A stretch of 64,000 bases of DNA from assembly GCA_002049455.2 (NCBI GenBank), contig KV918779.1, forward strand, positions 62,001 through 126,000. Direction: 5' to 3'. The stretch is from Porphyra umbilicalis (Eukaryota; Rhodophyta; Bangiophyceae; Bangiales; Bangiaceae). Under the pieces are notes generated by a model. It was not told where the DNA came from. It worked only from the letters and a program-made list of their open reading frames with translations, and did no database searches. Each line of letters starts with the position of its first letter. Positions within the stretch are counted from its first letter, which is position 1. The position numbers and the translations under genes were made by a program. Below are positions 45,098-56,124 of this stretch, piece after piece.

Positions 45098-45945
45098 ATG
45101 GACGAGCGCGACATGGCAGAGGCTACCATGAGTGGCCGGAACGCGGCCAAAAAGATCATCACTGTCATCCACAAGGACTTAGCGTCGTTGGCGGCCTTTG
45201 ACAAGGCCGGTGGAACCAGAAACGCCGGAACGGGCGCGGTCGATACCCCGGTGACGTACAAAACGGCCTAAGCGGGAGGTGCGGCCTTGGACTAGGCTGG
45301 TGCCTGCCGATGCAAGCGCAAGGCCGAAGAGCATCCGTCAACAGCTGGCCAGGTCGTCAAGGACGCCCAGCGCCGAGAGACGAAGGACCAAGGGCACGCC
45401 AACGCTGCCGCGATGCGTGGCCACAATGTGTCGCCCTCGAATCACGGCGAAGTAACCAAACAAGCGCGGGGGCAGGACCGCCGACGATGGCTGCCGCGTC
45501 GGCGGCCATCCGCGCAATCCGCTGGAATGCCACCGTGCAGGGGAATGCAACCGTGCAGGGGAAGGGTCATTCCAAGGCCGGCGCGTCGTCGACCCGAGCG
45601 CCGGACTTGGTCAAGGGAGAGGCCGCGGCGGCCTCTGTGGGGGTGGCGGGGATGGCAATGGGCAAGGCCGGTCCGGCCGCCGAGCGCGCGTCAGGCAAGG
45701 GTAAGGGGAAGGCCTAGGCCGTGGTGGCCCATGTTAAAGACGACGATGCTGACGACGTCGTCATCGTCAAAGTGATTTTGGCCCATCCGCTGGCCAAGCA
45801 GGTCAAGACAAAGGCGGAGCAGGCCAAGGCCAAGGCCCAGCCGGGTTCGAGCGGGATCGCCGGCATGGCGTCCGCAGCTGCCAAGGCCGGGGTTATCGGG
45901 TACGGGTCTGCTGAGCACGACGATATTGAGTGGGCGGATTCATAG
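45098..45945 (+). pseudogene. Decayed Lys/Ala-rich frame of unknown function
   Basis: Coding-like sequence begins at the ATG at 45098 (MDERDMAEATMSGRNAAKKI, IHKDLASLAAFDKAGG). It is interrupted by TAA and TAG at about 45269-45295, moves to another frame near 45.47 kb (AIRAIRWNATVQGNATVQGK, PDLVKGEAAAASVGVAG), passes a TAG at 45715-45717 and ends KAGVIGYGSAEHDDIEWADS. The alternation of Lys-Ala helices with an acidic end suggests a nuclear or structural protein. No family recognised. It may be a transposon accessory gene, since every neighbour is a mobile element. Confidence 0.45.
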
Positions 45946-48588
45946 GGAGCATGTGACGCAAGAGTGACTCGGGGTAACCTGGAGGGGTCCGTCTATGATC
46001 TTTGTGAGCAGTGGGGAGGGTAGCGCGGCACCGTTTTTATGACTTGGCCGCAATGGGGAGTGTTGGGCGGCCGCCTGTACGACGCGGCTGCCCTGAAAAG
46101 GTTGGCCCGGCCGCTCGTACGTGGCGGCCGCGGTGATGCTGGTGCGATCACATGATAGCGTAGTGAAGTTTTCTCTCTGTCATGACGGCGTGGGCATATT
46201 ACGTTCGTTTTCTATGTGTTGTGGCTTTGTCTCAAAAACGGTCGCGCGCGCGTGGTATCTTCTGCACATGCAATGGAGGCGTCGGGACATTGTCGCGAGG
46301 AGCATGCGAGACCTCCACTTGGCCCGAGAGCGTCAGCTCCTTTTTTCTCAGTGGCTTGATGGCAGGCTCTTTTTACTTATCGGCTTCCAGAAAGACAGTT
46401 GCTCCTTGGCGCAGGACTAGTGCTCGAGATGTGGCGGAGACTGAGTCAGACGCGTGGCCTGGGAGGCACCAACCCGCAAGAGCGTGTCTCTCGCCTCATC
46501 GCATTGAAAATGTGCAGGTTTTTCAACAAGAGGCATCAGTGCCACCGTTTCGCACTCGTTCCGTTTCAAGCATCTCACCTTCCAACATCGGGCACAGCTG
46601 TCCAATAAAAGCGCCGATTAATCATGCCACGCAAAATGGCACGTCGCGGGATCTGGATGCCCAGCCTCGGGATCATGAGCGATGGAGACACGTACGCGTG
46701 TGGCAGCAGGTTGCCCGGCCGCGTGGCTCCGGGTGGCCCGGTATGGTTGGCGGCCCGTACGTACATGGCTGTCAGCGGCGGTTCTGATTGGCCGCAGGGA
46801 TGAGCGAGTGCGTCGACAGCTGAGCGTTTGGGCGCCACTGCGTCCGATTTCGACACGTGCGTTAAGGGAAGCGTGAAGCGTGGCCACGGCCTTTTTTGGT
46901 GGCACCGGATGTGCTCTTGGTGAGGCCATAGGCTCCTGTGCCACTCTGGTTTTCATTGACACGGCGGGCCCGACGGGATTGGCGAGGCGCCGCATGGCGG
47001 CAGGCCACGACCTGCACACAGATATCATCGCACAGTTGACAGACGCTTGAGACGTGTGGCTGCCCCTGCTCGGTCGGCCCACGTAAGGTGATCTCTGTTT
47101 TCCGCGTGCAACCACAGTCTACGGCTGTGTTTCAAGCACAGCAAGGAATGCCAACATCATATGCCTTCACGTGACTCACCACTGTCTCTCGGGCCCATAA
47201 CGCATCCCTTTCAGAGTGGCCATCTGCGCTGCTCGCGGACAATTTAAAGATCACACACCTAGACAGGCTGGCCCGAGCTCGACAGCCAAGCTGTCGGGCG
47301 GGGCTTCCGATCCTTCCTGACAGGGGCTCAGACGATCGCAGTGTAAACTGAGGTAGAACATGCAATCCGGATTGCGTGATACCAAATCTGAGGCACACGA
47401 AGCGAGCACCCTCTCTCGTGAGATCCGACAGCACCCTCTGAGAGGCCTCTCGACGGCGTGCCGCTTATTTCCTGGCCTGAAACAAGATTTCCTAGCCTCG
47501 TCTTGCCCAGTCTCATTGGGCCTGTACGCCTCGTTTCAGGTCTCTGACTCAAACCCCCTCTGCCCTGGGCCCTCAGTGAAGCACAGCTGCCTTCACTTGG
47601 CCCGAGTTGGTGCCCAACCCCTCTCTGTCGCGCTCTGGCCTAGGGGTCGCAAGCCCCGTGCAGGGCGCCGTCTGCGCCCGGCCGGTCGCAGGGCGCCGTC
47701 TGCGCCCGGCCGGTCGCAGGGCGCCGTCAGCGCCCTGCCGTTTGCCACCGCTTGCAGGGGGTTGTTAGTGCCCTGCCTCTTGCAGCGGGCCGTCAGCACC
47801 CTGACGCTTGTGAAGGCTTTGACGCGGCATTGCGCTTTCCTGTACCTGCGCCGAGCTGCTGCGCTGCCATAACCTCTGTGTCGGCCACTTGCGAGCGACG
47901 GCCGCTTTTTTTGACCGCGGTCACTTCCAGGCCGTCACCGGCCTCACCTCCCATCGTTTCTACACTGCGAGCGGCGGCGACCCAGCCCCCTACCTGCCGC
48001 TGTGGCTGTGGTTTTGCGGAACGGCCGGGTCACCAACTCTCTACGGCTCTTTCCAAACTCAACCCGAGCCGGCCACATGGCTACCCCCCTCCCTCCTTTC
48101 CGTATGACGCCGCCCCCGACGCCGCCACGCGCAGCCCCGGAGGCGTCAGCGCCAGCCCCTTGTGACACAGAAGGGGAGACGTGCCCAAGCCCCTCATCCC
48201 CTATGCCGACCTGCTTCGACACTGGCGGCGACGATGCTTCTTCACCACCACATTGTGCGGCGGGACCTGCTGCTTTTGCGGTGATGCCGGAGGTGGCTGA
48301 CACTAGACCTGGGGTGGCCGAGATGCAGACGATTTGCAGTCGCACCCGAGGCGACTCCCCGGCGTACACTCCCCGCGCGCGGTATGGGCCCTGGGCCCCC
48401 ACCATCTCCAAGCTGCAGCTGCAGCGGGGGCTACGGAGCATCTGCACCCTTTGTAAGCGGTCGCAGCGGGTGGGTGCGAACGTTGCAATGTGCCCTAGCA
48501 TCTGCCATTGCCCGTGGCCTGTCCGGCCCACCGCACAGCCGGGCTGGGGGTGGACGTGGATCCCGCTGGGGAACCGTGGGTTTCATAG
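45946..48588. other. No gene recognised; 28-bp tandem repeat
   Basis: A 28-base unit CAGGGCGCCGTCTGCGCCCG... is repeated three times at 47661-47744, with degenerate relatives to about 47810. Frames at 47.9-48.6 kb are Cys/Pro-rich in places (ICTLCKR) and could be remnants of the decayed frame that follows, but I cannot identify them. Confidence 0.4.
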
Positions 48589-48942
48589 CCTCACGGAGGA
48601 GCGGCGTGCGCATCGCCGCTTTGCTTTGTGTGTCGGTGCGCTGCTTCTGTCGGCAGCGAGCACGTGACGTGCTTGCCGTGGTACCCTTGCCCCTGGGCGT
48701 CACCGGAGGATATCAGGATTCCCCCTGACGAAAAGGGCCGTGAGCAGACCGTCAACTAGGAAGGCTACCAGCACGGACTGGCCCAGCATCGCGAGGCCGA
48801 GGTGGAGGCCACACGAGCCAAGCCACCGCGCTGGGAGCGCACTCTCACGCTGTATAACGCCGAGGGCCGGCGCGAGGAGTTCTGGGTCAACCTCAATCTA
48901 CCCCAGCCGAAGGTCTGGTGGGAGCCTGAGGCGTTGGGCTGA
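48589..48942 (+). pseudogene. Decayed frame fragment, unknown protein
   Basis: One frame reads CFVCRCAASVGSEHVTCLPW, PEDIRIPPDEKGREQTVN, then a TAG at 48757-48759, then EGYQHGLAQHREAEVEATRA and LTLYNAEGRREEFWVNLNLP, ending KVWWEPEALG. The balanced composition and tryptophan placement look like genuine protein. It precedes the Harbinger-3 Myb-like pseudogene and may be unrelated to it. Family unknown. Confidence 0.4.
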
Positions 48943-49096
48943 CTGCCTCTCCCTCGGGACAAGTAGCGGCCTTGGCCGACTTTCTCGCGACGGCCGCTGT
49001 GACTGTGGCCGCGCTGCCCGTGTCGACATCTGCAACGAATCTCGAGAACAAGGGCGATTACAATCTTCTTATTCCTCTTGAACGTCTGGCCAGCAC

Positions 49097-50399
49097 ATGG
49101 CCGACGCGGACGGCCAGCACATGGCCGACTTCACCTGAAACGATGGACCGCTGGATACTGTTGCAGAACCGACGCCGACGGACGAGATCGCCCAGGTTGT
49201 GGCGCCACCCGCACGGCCCGCGTCACGAAGGTCGGCTGCTGAATTGACAACACGACCGGGGCGAGACGAGCAGACAACGACGGAGGGCGACGGCGATCTT
49301 GCCGGGCATGCTGCCTGGCGGCTGGAGGGGTCGTTGCTTGCTCGAGTCTGAGAAGAAGAGGCTGCGTGCCGAAATGACCAGGCTCCGTGCCGAGGCCGCC
49401 GCATCTCGCGGCATCTTGGAGGAGCGACAGCAGCAGGCTTACCCCCGTGCCAATGCCGGCGGCTGCGGCCGCGGCACGCGCGGTGTTTCATGGATCGAGG
49501 TCGAGCGTAACGTGCTCGCCTGCGTCTCTAAGGAGGCGACGTTGAAATCGGAGGTGGGTGTGGACCATACCCTGGAGACTTTTGACAAGGTCGTGTCGGA
49601 CCGCTTCCGCCGCCGTCTTCCAGATGACATGAACCAAGTCCAGCGGCGGCGAGCACGTTCGACATCGGCCATGATTAAGGAGCTGAGGTACGGCATCTTC
49701 CCCGGCGTCAATCGCTTCAAGGCATGTTACTTGGCGGTACTAAGGCTCAAGATGACGGGGCACCCAACGACGGAACAGCTCATCGGCGCGGCCAAGGCCA
49801 AGTACAATGGCCTCAACCCTTATGATGGGCTCAACCCCTCTGTGTGTGACAAGCTCCCGTGCCCTCCACTGAGAAACTGGCGCATCCTGAAGACGATTGA
49901 CCGCTTTGATGGTGGGGCGACGGTCGTGGCTCTGGCAGGTACGGCGGCGCACCGCACCCAGACAACGCCGAGCGATTCACAGGCCGAAGCTGCTGACTTA
50001 GATGCACTATCTCTTGGCAACATCGACAACGGTGAGGACGCTAACCTTGCCACCGACGGCAACGACGATGGCGACGGGAGCGCCCTGCTGTCTTCCACCT
50101 TTTCCCGTGGCAAGAAGAGCGTTTTTCAAGAGCGGCCTATAGGCTGTAAAGCCGCCAACGCCGTCACAAGAGCTGAGGTTCATCACATGAGCGAGGCGGC
50201 CTCCAGCACGGCTGCCCGGGAGTCGCTCGCCGACTCGTCGGCGCAGCGCACTGCTTTTGGCGTCCTGGTCAACTCCGACGGCGGTCAACTCGGAGTGCGG
50301 CCGCAGATGGTGGGCGCTGGAGATCATGGGCTTTGGAATCAGGCACTTTTGGTTGCATTAGGATATAAGCCACATCCCCTCACATGCACTCTGGATTAA
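49097..50399 (+). pseudogene. Myb/SANT-like Harbinger partner ORF, decayed (Harbinger-3)
   Basis: From the ATG at 49097 the protein reads MADADGQHMADFT, meets a TGA at 49136-49138, and continues PTPTDEIAQVVAPPARP. It passes a frameshift near 49345 into a coiled coil (ESEKKRLRAEMTRLRAEAAA), then the DNA-binding module SWIEVERNVLACV, DKVVSDRFRRRL and NRFKACYLAVLRL. TGHPTTEQLIGAAKAKYNG follows. The W..E..LA, F..V and K.TGxxTxExLxxAxxxY pattern is the trihelix/Myb-like domain of Harbinger second ORFs. After it come acidic Asp-rich segments. It is convergent with the transposase at 52.9-54.4 kb, repeating the Harbinger-1 layout. Confidence 0.7.
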
Positions 50400-51081
50400 G
50401 TATTTGACGAGGTCATATATCCAAAATCAGATCTTGCTGGGACGGACCGAGTCAGGATCAATATTATAGTCGGATATTCAAATAGTAGGATTTTGAATAT
50501 AGTTGGGATAGACAGATAGAATATATTCTCTTGGATGATGGATCTGTAAGAAGACTAAAATTGAAACGCAATGAAATGAAAGAAGACATCTCTCCAGGTA
50601 CAGTCTTACATGTGATTTAAATACGCGTGTCTCTTCACAAGCGTTTGTCGCGATGAACCGCCGCCAAGTCCTATTTGGTTGTTGAAACTGATTTCGATGG
50701 TGCAGCGGTCCTCGTCAGTAGTGATCGTTGGCACTCTCGTGTGCTCACCCAGAAGTGCCCGTTCGGAATGTCGCGCGGGCGGTTGACAGCAAGGAAAGCG
50801 GTCTCAGACACGCAGCAGAACCGTTCGGGAATTTTCCGGCAAGATCGCCGCTTGGCACTGCCAGATGATGGCGGTTGAACAGGGTGGGGAGGCATCCCCA
50901 CGCGCCAGCACTATGACCCAGAATATGTGAGCCGGATCAGGCAAGGTGGAAATTCGATTCAGATTATATTATATCCGGCCTTTGGAGAGTCATTCAGGCT
51001 CAGTATATCCGGCGGTAAATGAACAGAGTACGATATGGATACGCGGCTGCGGCATGGATTATTGATTACTACGAGTAAAAT
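50400..51081. other. A+T-rich island, possible intron or insertion
   Basis: About 700 bases clearly richer in A+T than their surroundings, with several ATATCC/GGATAT motifs. It ends in a good splice acceptor (CTCTACTTTATCCACCTCAG, to about 51117) followed by a coiled-coil frame. The flanks look alike: CAGGCACTTTTGG at its start and CAGGCCCTGCTGG at its end. Confidence 0.4.
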
Positions 51082-51117
51082 GTGCGGATATGTCTGGCTC
51101 TACTTTATCCACCTCAG

Positions 51118-51783
51118 GCCCTGCTGGAGATGCGCCGGCGACTGCAGCAGGCCGAGGACCAGGACAGGGACGAGCGCTGCCCACAAGACGGCGGGGACTT
51201 TAAGGTGTCCTCTGAGGGGCCGCTGCATCGTGGCCGTGGTGGTTCCAGCCGCGGCGTCGGGCGCCGCCGTGGAGGTGCTGAGCTCCAAGGTGATCTAAGC
51301 GGCAACGAGGATGAAGACCTTCACGCTACTCACTCACGCTTTAGTGGCGGCCGTGGTCAGGCTTCCGTTCGTGGCCGCGGACGCGGTCGCTGTGCTGCCC
51401 ATGGTCGCGGCCAATTGAGCAAGCGAACACGGATGGTGCGCTTTCCTAATGTGACTTCCTCCTCTTCCACTTCCACTTTGTCTTTGCCTGCCTTCCCTCC
51501 TCCACCGACGTTCAACCGGCCGCGTCGTTTTCAGCCGGTGCGTTCTTCTCCCAACGACAACGAGACTGATGCTGAGATCTACGACATGGGGGACGACCAC
51601 CATCAAGTGCCACCGCCGACTCCTGTTGGCTCCCAGGTCGAGCCGACCACTTCTGTCGAGGCGGCCGCTGACGCGGCCGCCGCGCGGGTGGCAGGCGCCC
51701 TGATGAGTGGCAGCGCCGACGAAGGGATCAGCGGCGGCGTGGGAAATGACGGTTTCCCTGATGGAGAAGGACTTGGATGCTGA
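51118..51783 (+). CDS. Gly/Arg-rich frame, possible 3' exon of the Myb-like gene
   Basis: Directly after the acceptor at 51117 the frame reads ALLEMRRRLQQAEDQDRDER, then an RG-rich region (GRGQASVRGRGRGRC), a basic patch (KRTRMVRFPN), a Ser/Pro stretch and an Ala-rich acidic tail. A related frame (KDLDAEVAGRGRRGRAKRSD) continues beyond 51783, so the 3' end is shifted. RGG-type sequence suggests nucleic-acid binding. It sits between the Myb-like domain and the convergent transposase, which fits an exon of the partner gene. Confidence 0.4.
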   Translation, partial: ALLEMRRRLQQAEDQDRDERCPQDGGDFKVSSEGPLHRGRGGSSRGVGRRRGGAELQGDLSGNEDEDLHATHSRFSGGRGQASVRGRGRGRCAAHGRGQLSKRTRMVRFPNVTSSSSTSTLSLPAFPPPPTFNRPRRFQPVRSSPNDNETDAEIYDMGDDHHQVPPPTPVGSQVEPTTSVEAAADAAAARVAGALMSGSADEGISGGVGNDGFPDGEGLGC

Positions 51784-52859
51784 GGTGGCCGGCCGAGGCC
51801 GACGCGGTCGCGCCAAGAGATCTGACGCGTCCGGGACAGCGGCATCGTTCAACATCGGCCTTGGCTCAGGCCGAGTGGATTGACTACTCCACGTTCGAAC
51901 AAGTTAAGGCCCTCAGATCGGCGCCGCGCAAGAGGACGGCCGCGTGTCGCGGCCGCATCAACACACTGAGCGTGATACCTTGTGTCGGGCAGTAGTGTCC
52001 GCTGCATCACTTGTGTCTTGTGCTTTTTCTACTTTCTTTATATTTTCTTTCGTGTCTCGTTCTCCCTTATCCTTCTCCACCACTTTGCATTGTGCATGTT
52101 CTCTGCGTGATGATGCCTATACTTAGCATCAAGCGCTGTACAGCAAATGGCCCGTCTCTTTAGGCCGACATCTAAACGACAAAGCCGACAGAATAACTCT
52201 TTGGGAAATATGGGTTGTGTTGAAGGTCCAGGCCAAGGGAGGCAGAAAAAGGCAAAGGCGAGGCTGGCGGAGGGAGGAAGAGGGAGGCGAAGGGGTGTGG
52301 TGAAGGCGGCCGCAAATGGGCCACATGTGGTGTAGGGCAACGTAGGGGTTGGGGCTAGCTAGTGCGCGAAGCTCAGGCTCAAGAAATGATGAAGGCCGTG
52401 CCAGGCAACGTCAGAATGTCGGCCATACTATGGCCGCAAGCACATGGAGCACCCAGAGGAATCGACACGGCCGGAACCCGGAGCCGAAAGCACACACAGG
52501 CCGTCCGAATGTCTCATCCAGCTGTCTTGAAAAGTGTCTCGAGAGACTTGTATCATTATTTTTCATTCGTGGTGCGGCCAACGCACTATGCTCACACTCG
52601 CTTTGCGGCCAACGCACTTGGCTGACGCTGGCATTGCGGGCAAAATGCTGGGCTGACGCTCGCACTGCGGCCCCGACGAACGCAGTGGCCACTGTTACGC
52701 TGGCCATCGTTGACTGGTCACCCACGCTCGGCGTCATCCCCTCGAGGGCAAGACATGAGGACAAGTGTGTCAAGGAAAAACATTTCCTGCCCAGCGGGGG
52801 ACAAAGAACCGTTTGTTGTATGACGCGCGCTACACACGCCCCCGGAATGCTGGCCAAAA
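51784..52859. other. Spacer between convergent Harbinger-3 genes
   Basis: No gene recognised. Imperfect repeats of about 34 bases carrying GCGGCCAACGCAC and GCTGACGCT lie at 52.57-52.68 kb. Confidence 0.45.
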
Positions 52860-54389
52860 TCAAGAGTGGGGCAACAGTAGACGGCCCCTGTCCGCAAAAA
52901 TGTGCTCAGAGAGGTCATGGAGCAGCGCAAAGTGAGCGTCGCGGTCCTTGGCCTCGCACTCGGCCCCGTCCGTGTACCTCAGGGATCCAGGTACCACTTC
53001 TTGCTCGGTGCCGGTCTCCACCATATCGTCTTGGGCCTCGTGCTCCCCGGGCTGCGGTGAACCCCAGGCACCTGGGCCCTTTGGTCGATTGTCAATAAAG
53101 AACTCCGGTTGGCGCTCACTTGCAGCGCGAGCAGCAGCAGGACGTCCTTGACGACTCCCACAGTCCGACTTCTCGTTGCCCGGTCCTTGGCGCTGCCCTT
53201 GGAGATCAGCAACAGCTTGTCGCGCCTCTGCAGCCGCGTCGATGCGCCGTTGGGCCAAAACATCGCCTCGCGTGCACTCAATGGCCATGTTGTGCAAGAT
53301 GGCTACCACGTTTCCGGTGTTGATCATCCGCAATACCTTCGTGAAGCATGCTGGTCGTAGAATGATGTTTAAGCGCGACGGGATGAAGGCGTACAATCGC
53401 TCAGCGTCTTTCCGGACAGCATGCTGCAGCCTGTTGTACATGCGCCGCTTGGGGGTGACCGGGTTGGGGTGGGTCATTGCAAACAAAGCATACCGGAGAT
53501 ATCCTTGGTCGGCCGTGTAATAATGCAAGCGACGGGTACGGCCGTTCAGTGTACAGTTGATGTTCCGCGGCGGCCACACATTCGCGTTCACGTCACGCAT
53601 CAGGGATGAACACGTCAGCACGTTCATGGCGTTGTAGCTCCCAGGAGCCCCAATAAAAAAGTGCCAGATGTACGTGTCCTCATCGCAGATGCTCTCAACG
53701 ACCACGGAGTGCTTACCCTTGTGGTCATGGTACTGGCCGGCCAGAGCGTTGGGGCACTTGAGCCACTGCCAGTGGGTGCAGTCAATAGAACCGATACAGC
53801 CCGGCATTCCACGGGCCTTGTTGCGGGTGAGGATGTGCTTGAGTTCGTCTTCGGTCGGGCGGCGCAGGTACGTCGCCTCCCACTTGTCGCCGATTAGGTG
53901 AGTGAGGCGCCGGGTTGCCTCCGCGATGGTGGACGGCGACAAGAGGTAGTACTCGTCGGGACAGTCGTACGGCTCCCCGTTGCCCAACACCCGCAACGCC
54001 GCCAGCAGATTCTGGATGGGGTACGACTGCAGCCGCCCAGTCGCGTTAATCGAGCGTCGCCACCACGGCTCATTGCGCACGGCCGTGAAGAGCCGCTTAA
54101 ACAGTGCTCGCGGCATGCGATTGCACTTCTAAAAATCTCGCTCGCTGTAGACGGGCGGCTCCTCGCCGACTCCAAAGTAGTCACGCATGATGGAGTGCGC
54201 GCCCAGGTCAAAGTTGCGGTCCCGAGTCGGCCGTCGGCCAGGGCGAGAACCACCAAACGGGCGCTTCTCCACCCGCCCGCGCACGGTCAGCAGCGCCCTC
54301 CGGATGCGCAGGCCAGCCTGATACCCAAGCACCACGGCCACGGCCAAATCGTCGTAAAATGAGCCATCGGCAGCCGTCACAGTATCCAT
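52860..54389 (-). pseudogene. PIF/Harbinger transposase, nearly full length, dead (Harbinger-3)
   Basis: From the ATG at 54389 (MDTVTAADGSFYDDLAVAVV) it runs through RNFDLGAHSIMRDYFGV to an in-frame TAG at 54129-54131. It then continues in the same frame for 418 codons: RRSINATGRLQSYPIQNL, GSIDCTHWQW (first Asp), GSYNAMNVL, NRLQHAVRKDAERLYAF (Glu), AILHNMAIECTRGD and the tail DLSEHIFADRGRLLLPHS. Relatives have NDxxVL at the second catalytic position; here it reads NAMNVL, so the Asp is lost. The linker is Gln/Glu-rich rather than glycine-rich. One stop plus one missing catalytic residue means it cannot cut, although the fold is preserved. Confidence 0.88.
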
Positions 54390-56124
54390 GAGGAGCGGGC
54401 CCAGTATGGGCCACAAAAACCAGAGGGGGAAGAAGATGGTGAGCACGACGGTGTGAATGCACGTGGGGGGCACGACTACGGTGGTCAGGGGCGGTCGCCA
54501 CGACGGTGGGTGCGGTGGGGAGAGGGTGTGGTCGCGACCGTCGGCTGGGCCACGGGTGACGAAATGGGGAGGCCAGTGGCGCGGCCCTCACCCCCCCCCT
54601 CAAATCAGGCCCGTTTACGCGGGCGCAGCCCGGCGACACCAGCCCCACCACGCCTGACGGGGCCACCTCACAGTGTATCTCCTCCAATCAGGCCCGCGCG
54701 TGCGGGTCCAGCCCGATCATGCGAGCTCCCACCCTTTTTGGCCCCGTGGGCACTGACGGGGCCTCAGTCCAGTGTACATCGTGGGAACAAGCGCTGCATG
54801 GCTGTGAGCGAGCCACGTGGGTCGTCGTGTGCGCTCGACTCGGGCCATGACTCTCCCTCCACTCCTCCTCGGCCGTGACTCTTCCACTCCTCGCTTTCTG
54901 AGCCTGGGCACGCGCGAGGTGGTGTCAATACATTTGAACAGCGTGGCTCACTCTCGAGGTCGAGCATTCGCATGTCCTTACGGCCGTTTCAGATCGCCTG
55001 TAGGCCCTCAATCCCCTGCGCGTGTGCTGCGGCTTCGTTTCCCGCACAATAACGCCGCCTGCGACGTCCCTCGCTTACGGACAAAAACGAGATATTGCTC
55101 TCTTCCCAATTTCGGCCGATGCCGTCGATGTCAAGAGGGGTGATCAACTGTGCGAAACAGGTTCTCAGCCATCCATTCAGCCGGATAAAGTCGTTCGACC
55201 AATGGGCAGTTGACCAAGAGCCTGTCTTGACTTCGACCACATCGGCCAAAATTGGGAAGACAGCAATACGATCATTCGGGATCATTGGGGCTACACGTGG
55301 TGACCGCAGCGGTCGTCCGAGTCCTCCAGCACGTCGTGCCAGCAATGAGATTGCTCTAAATTGGTTCGGATCCGTTTGAAATATGGCCTCGACGCCCACA
55401 TCGAGGCCCTCTATGGAGACCGGGGCCCCAGATTACGAAAGGCCTATGTATGGCACATCCCCTAATTCTGATGGCACCTCTTTTTTCGGAGGTTACAGTG
55501 GGAACTTTTTCCTTTTTTTCTCGAGACGCTGGACCAATGGCGGACGAGGACTGCTGGTCCGCCGTTCCATCAACAGACTGCTCTTGTGCGTGTTCCCTGT
55601 GCAAGCTTCTCATTATCTCCCCGTGCACTTGGGGCCAGCTTCTAATGACCCTTCGTCCTCATCCTCGCCTCCACATCCACCGCGGCGGCGGGCATTCACG
55701 CCCCGTAGTGGTGCTCTCGACTCTCTGTCAGCGGTTGTTGTGACAGTTATCTGCAGATACGCGGCGGGCGTGCGTCGCACGGCCGTCCTTCTTCTCTGCT
55801 GGCGGATATCGCTCGGCGGTCAAGGCGGTGCAGGTGGTCCGTGTCGGGTCTTTCCGTTGGTTTCGAGGGCGGTCAACGCGGTTGTCGTCGTTTTTCTTGG
55901 CGGTCAAGGTGGTGGTGATTGTCCGTGTTGTGGGTTCCCGTTGGTGTCCGGGGCGGTCAACAAGATCGTGCTCGGGGCATTCGACAAACCGGCGGTGGTG
56001 GTCGAGGTGGGGGGAGTCCATGTGGTGGTGGTGGTCGTAGCTGTCGGGGACCAGACGGTGGGGCACTTGGTGACTGAGCGATAGCTGAACGGGCTCGTGG
56101 TTTTTGAGGAGAAGCGTTACTGCC
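54390..56124. other. No gene recognised apart from a foldback element
   Basis: Contains the MITE at 55093-55268. An 84-bp unit (CGGTCAAGG...) is duplicated at 55817 and 55901. Frames at 55.38-56.08 kb on both strands are low in complexity. Confidence 0.45.
55093..55268. mobile_element. Foldback MITE, 176 bp
   Basis: The ends are inverted: TATTGCTCTCTTCCCAATTT on the left, and the minus-strand right end TATTGCTGTCTTCCCAATTT. Similarity continues inward for about 55 bases (GGCCGATG, GTCAAGA, TCAACTG), so most of the element folds into one hairpin. The first bases TATTGCT and the AATTT block resemble the ends of the element at 196-598. No clean target duplication was found. Confidence 0.8.
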
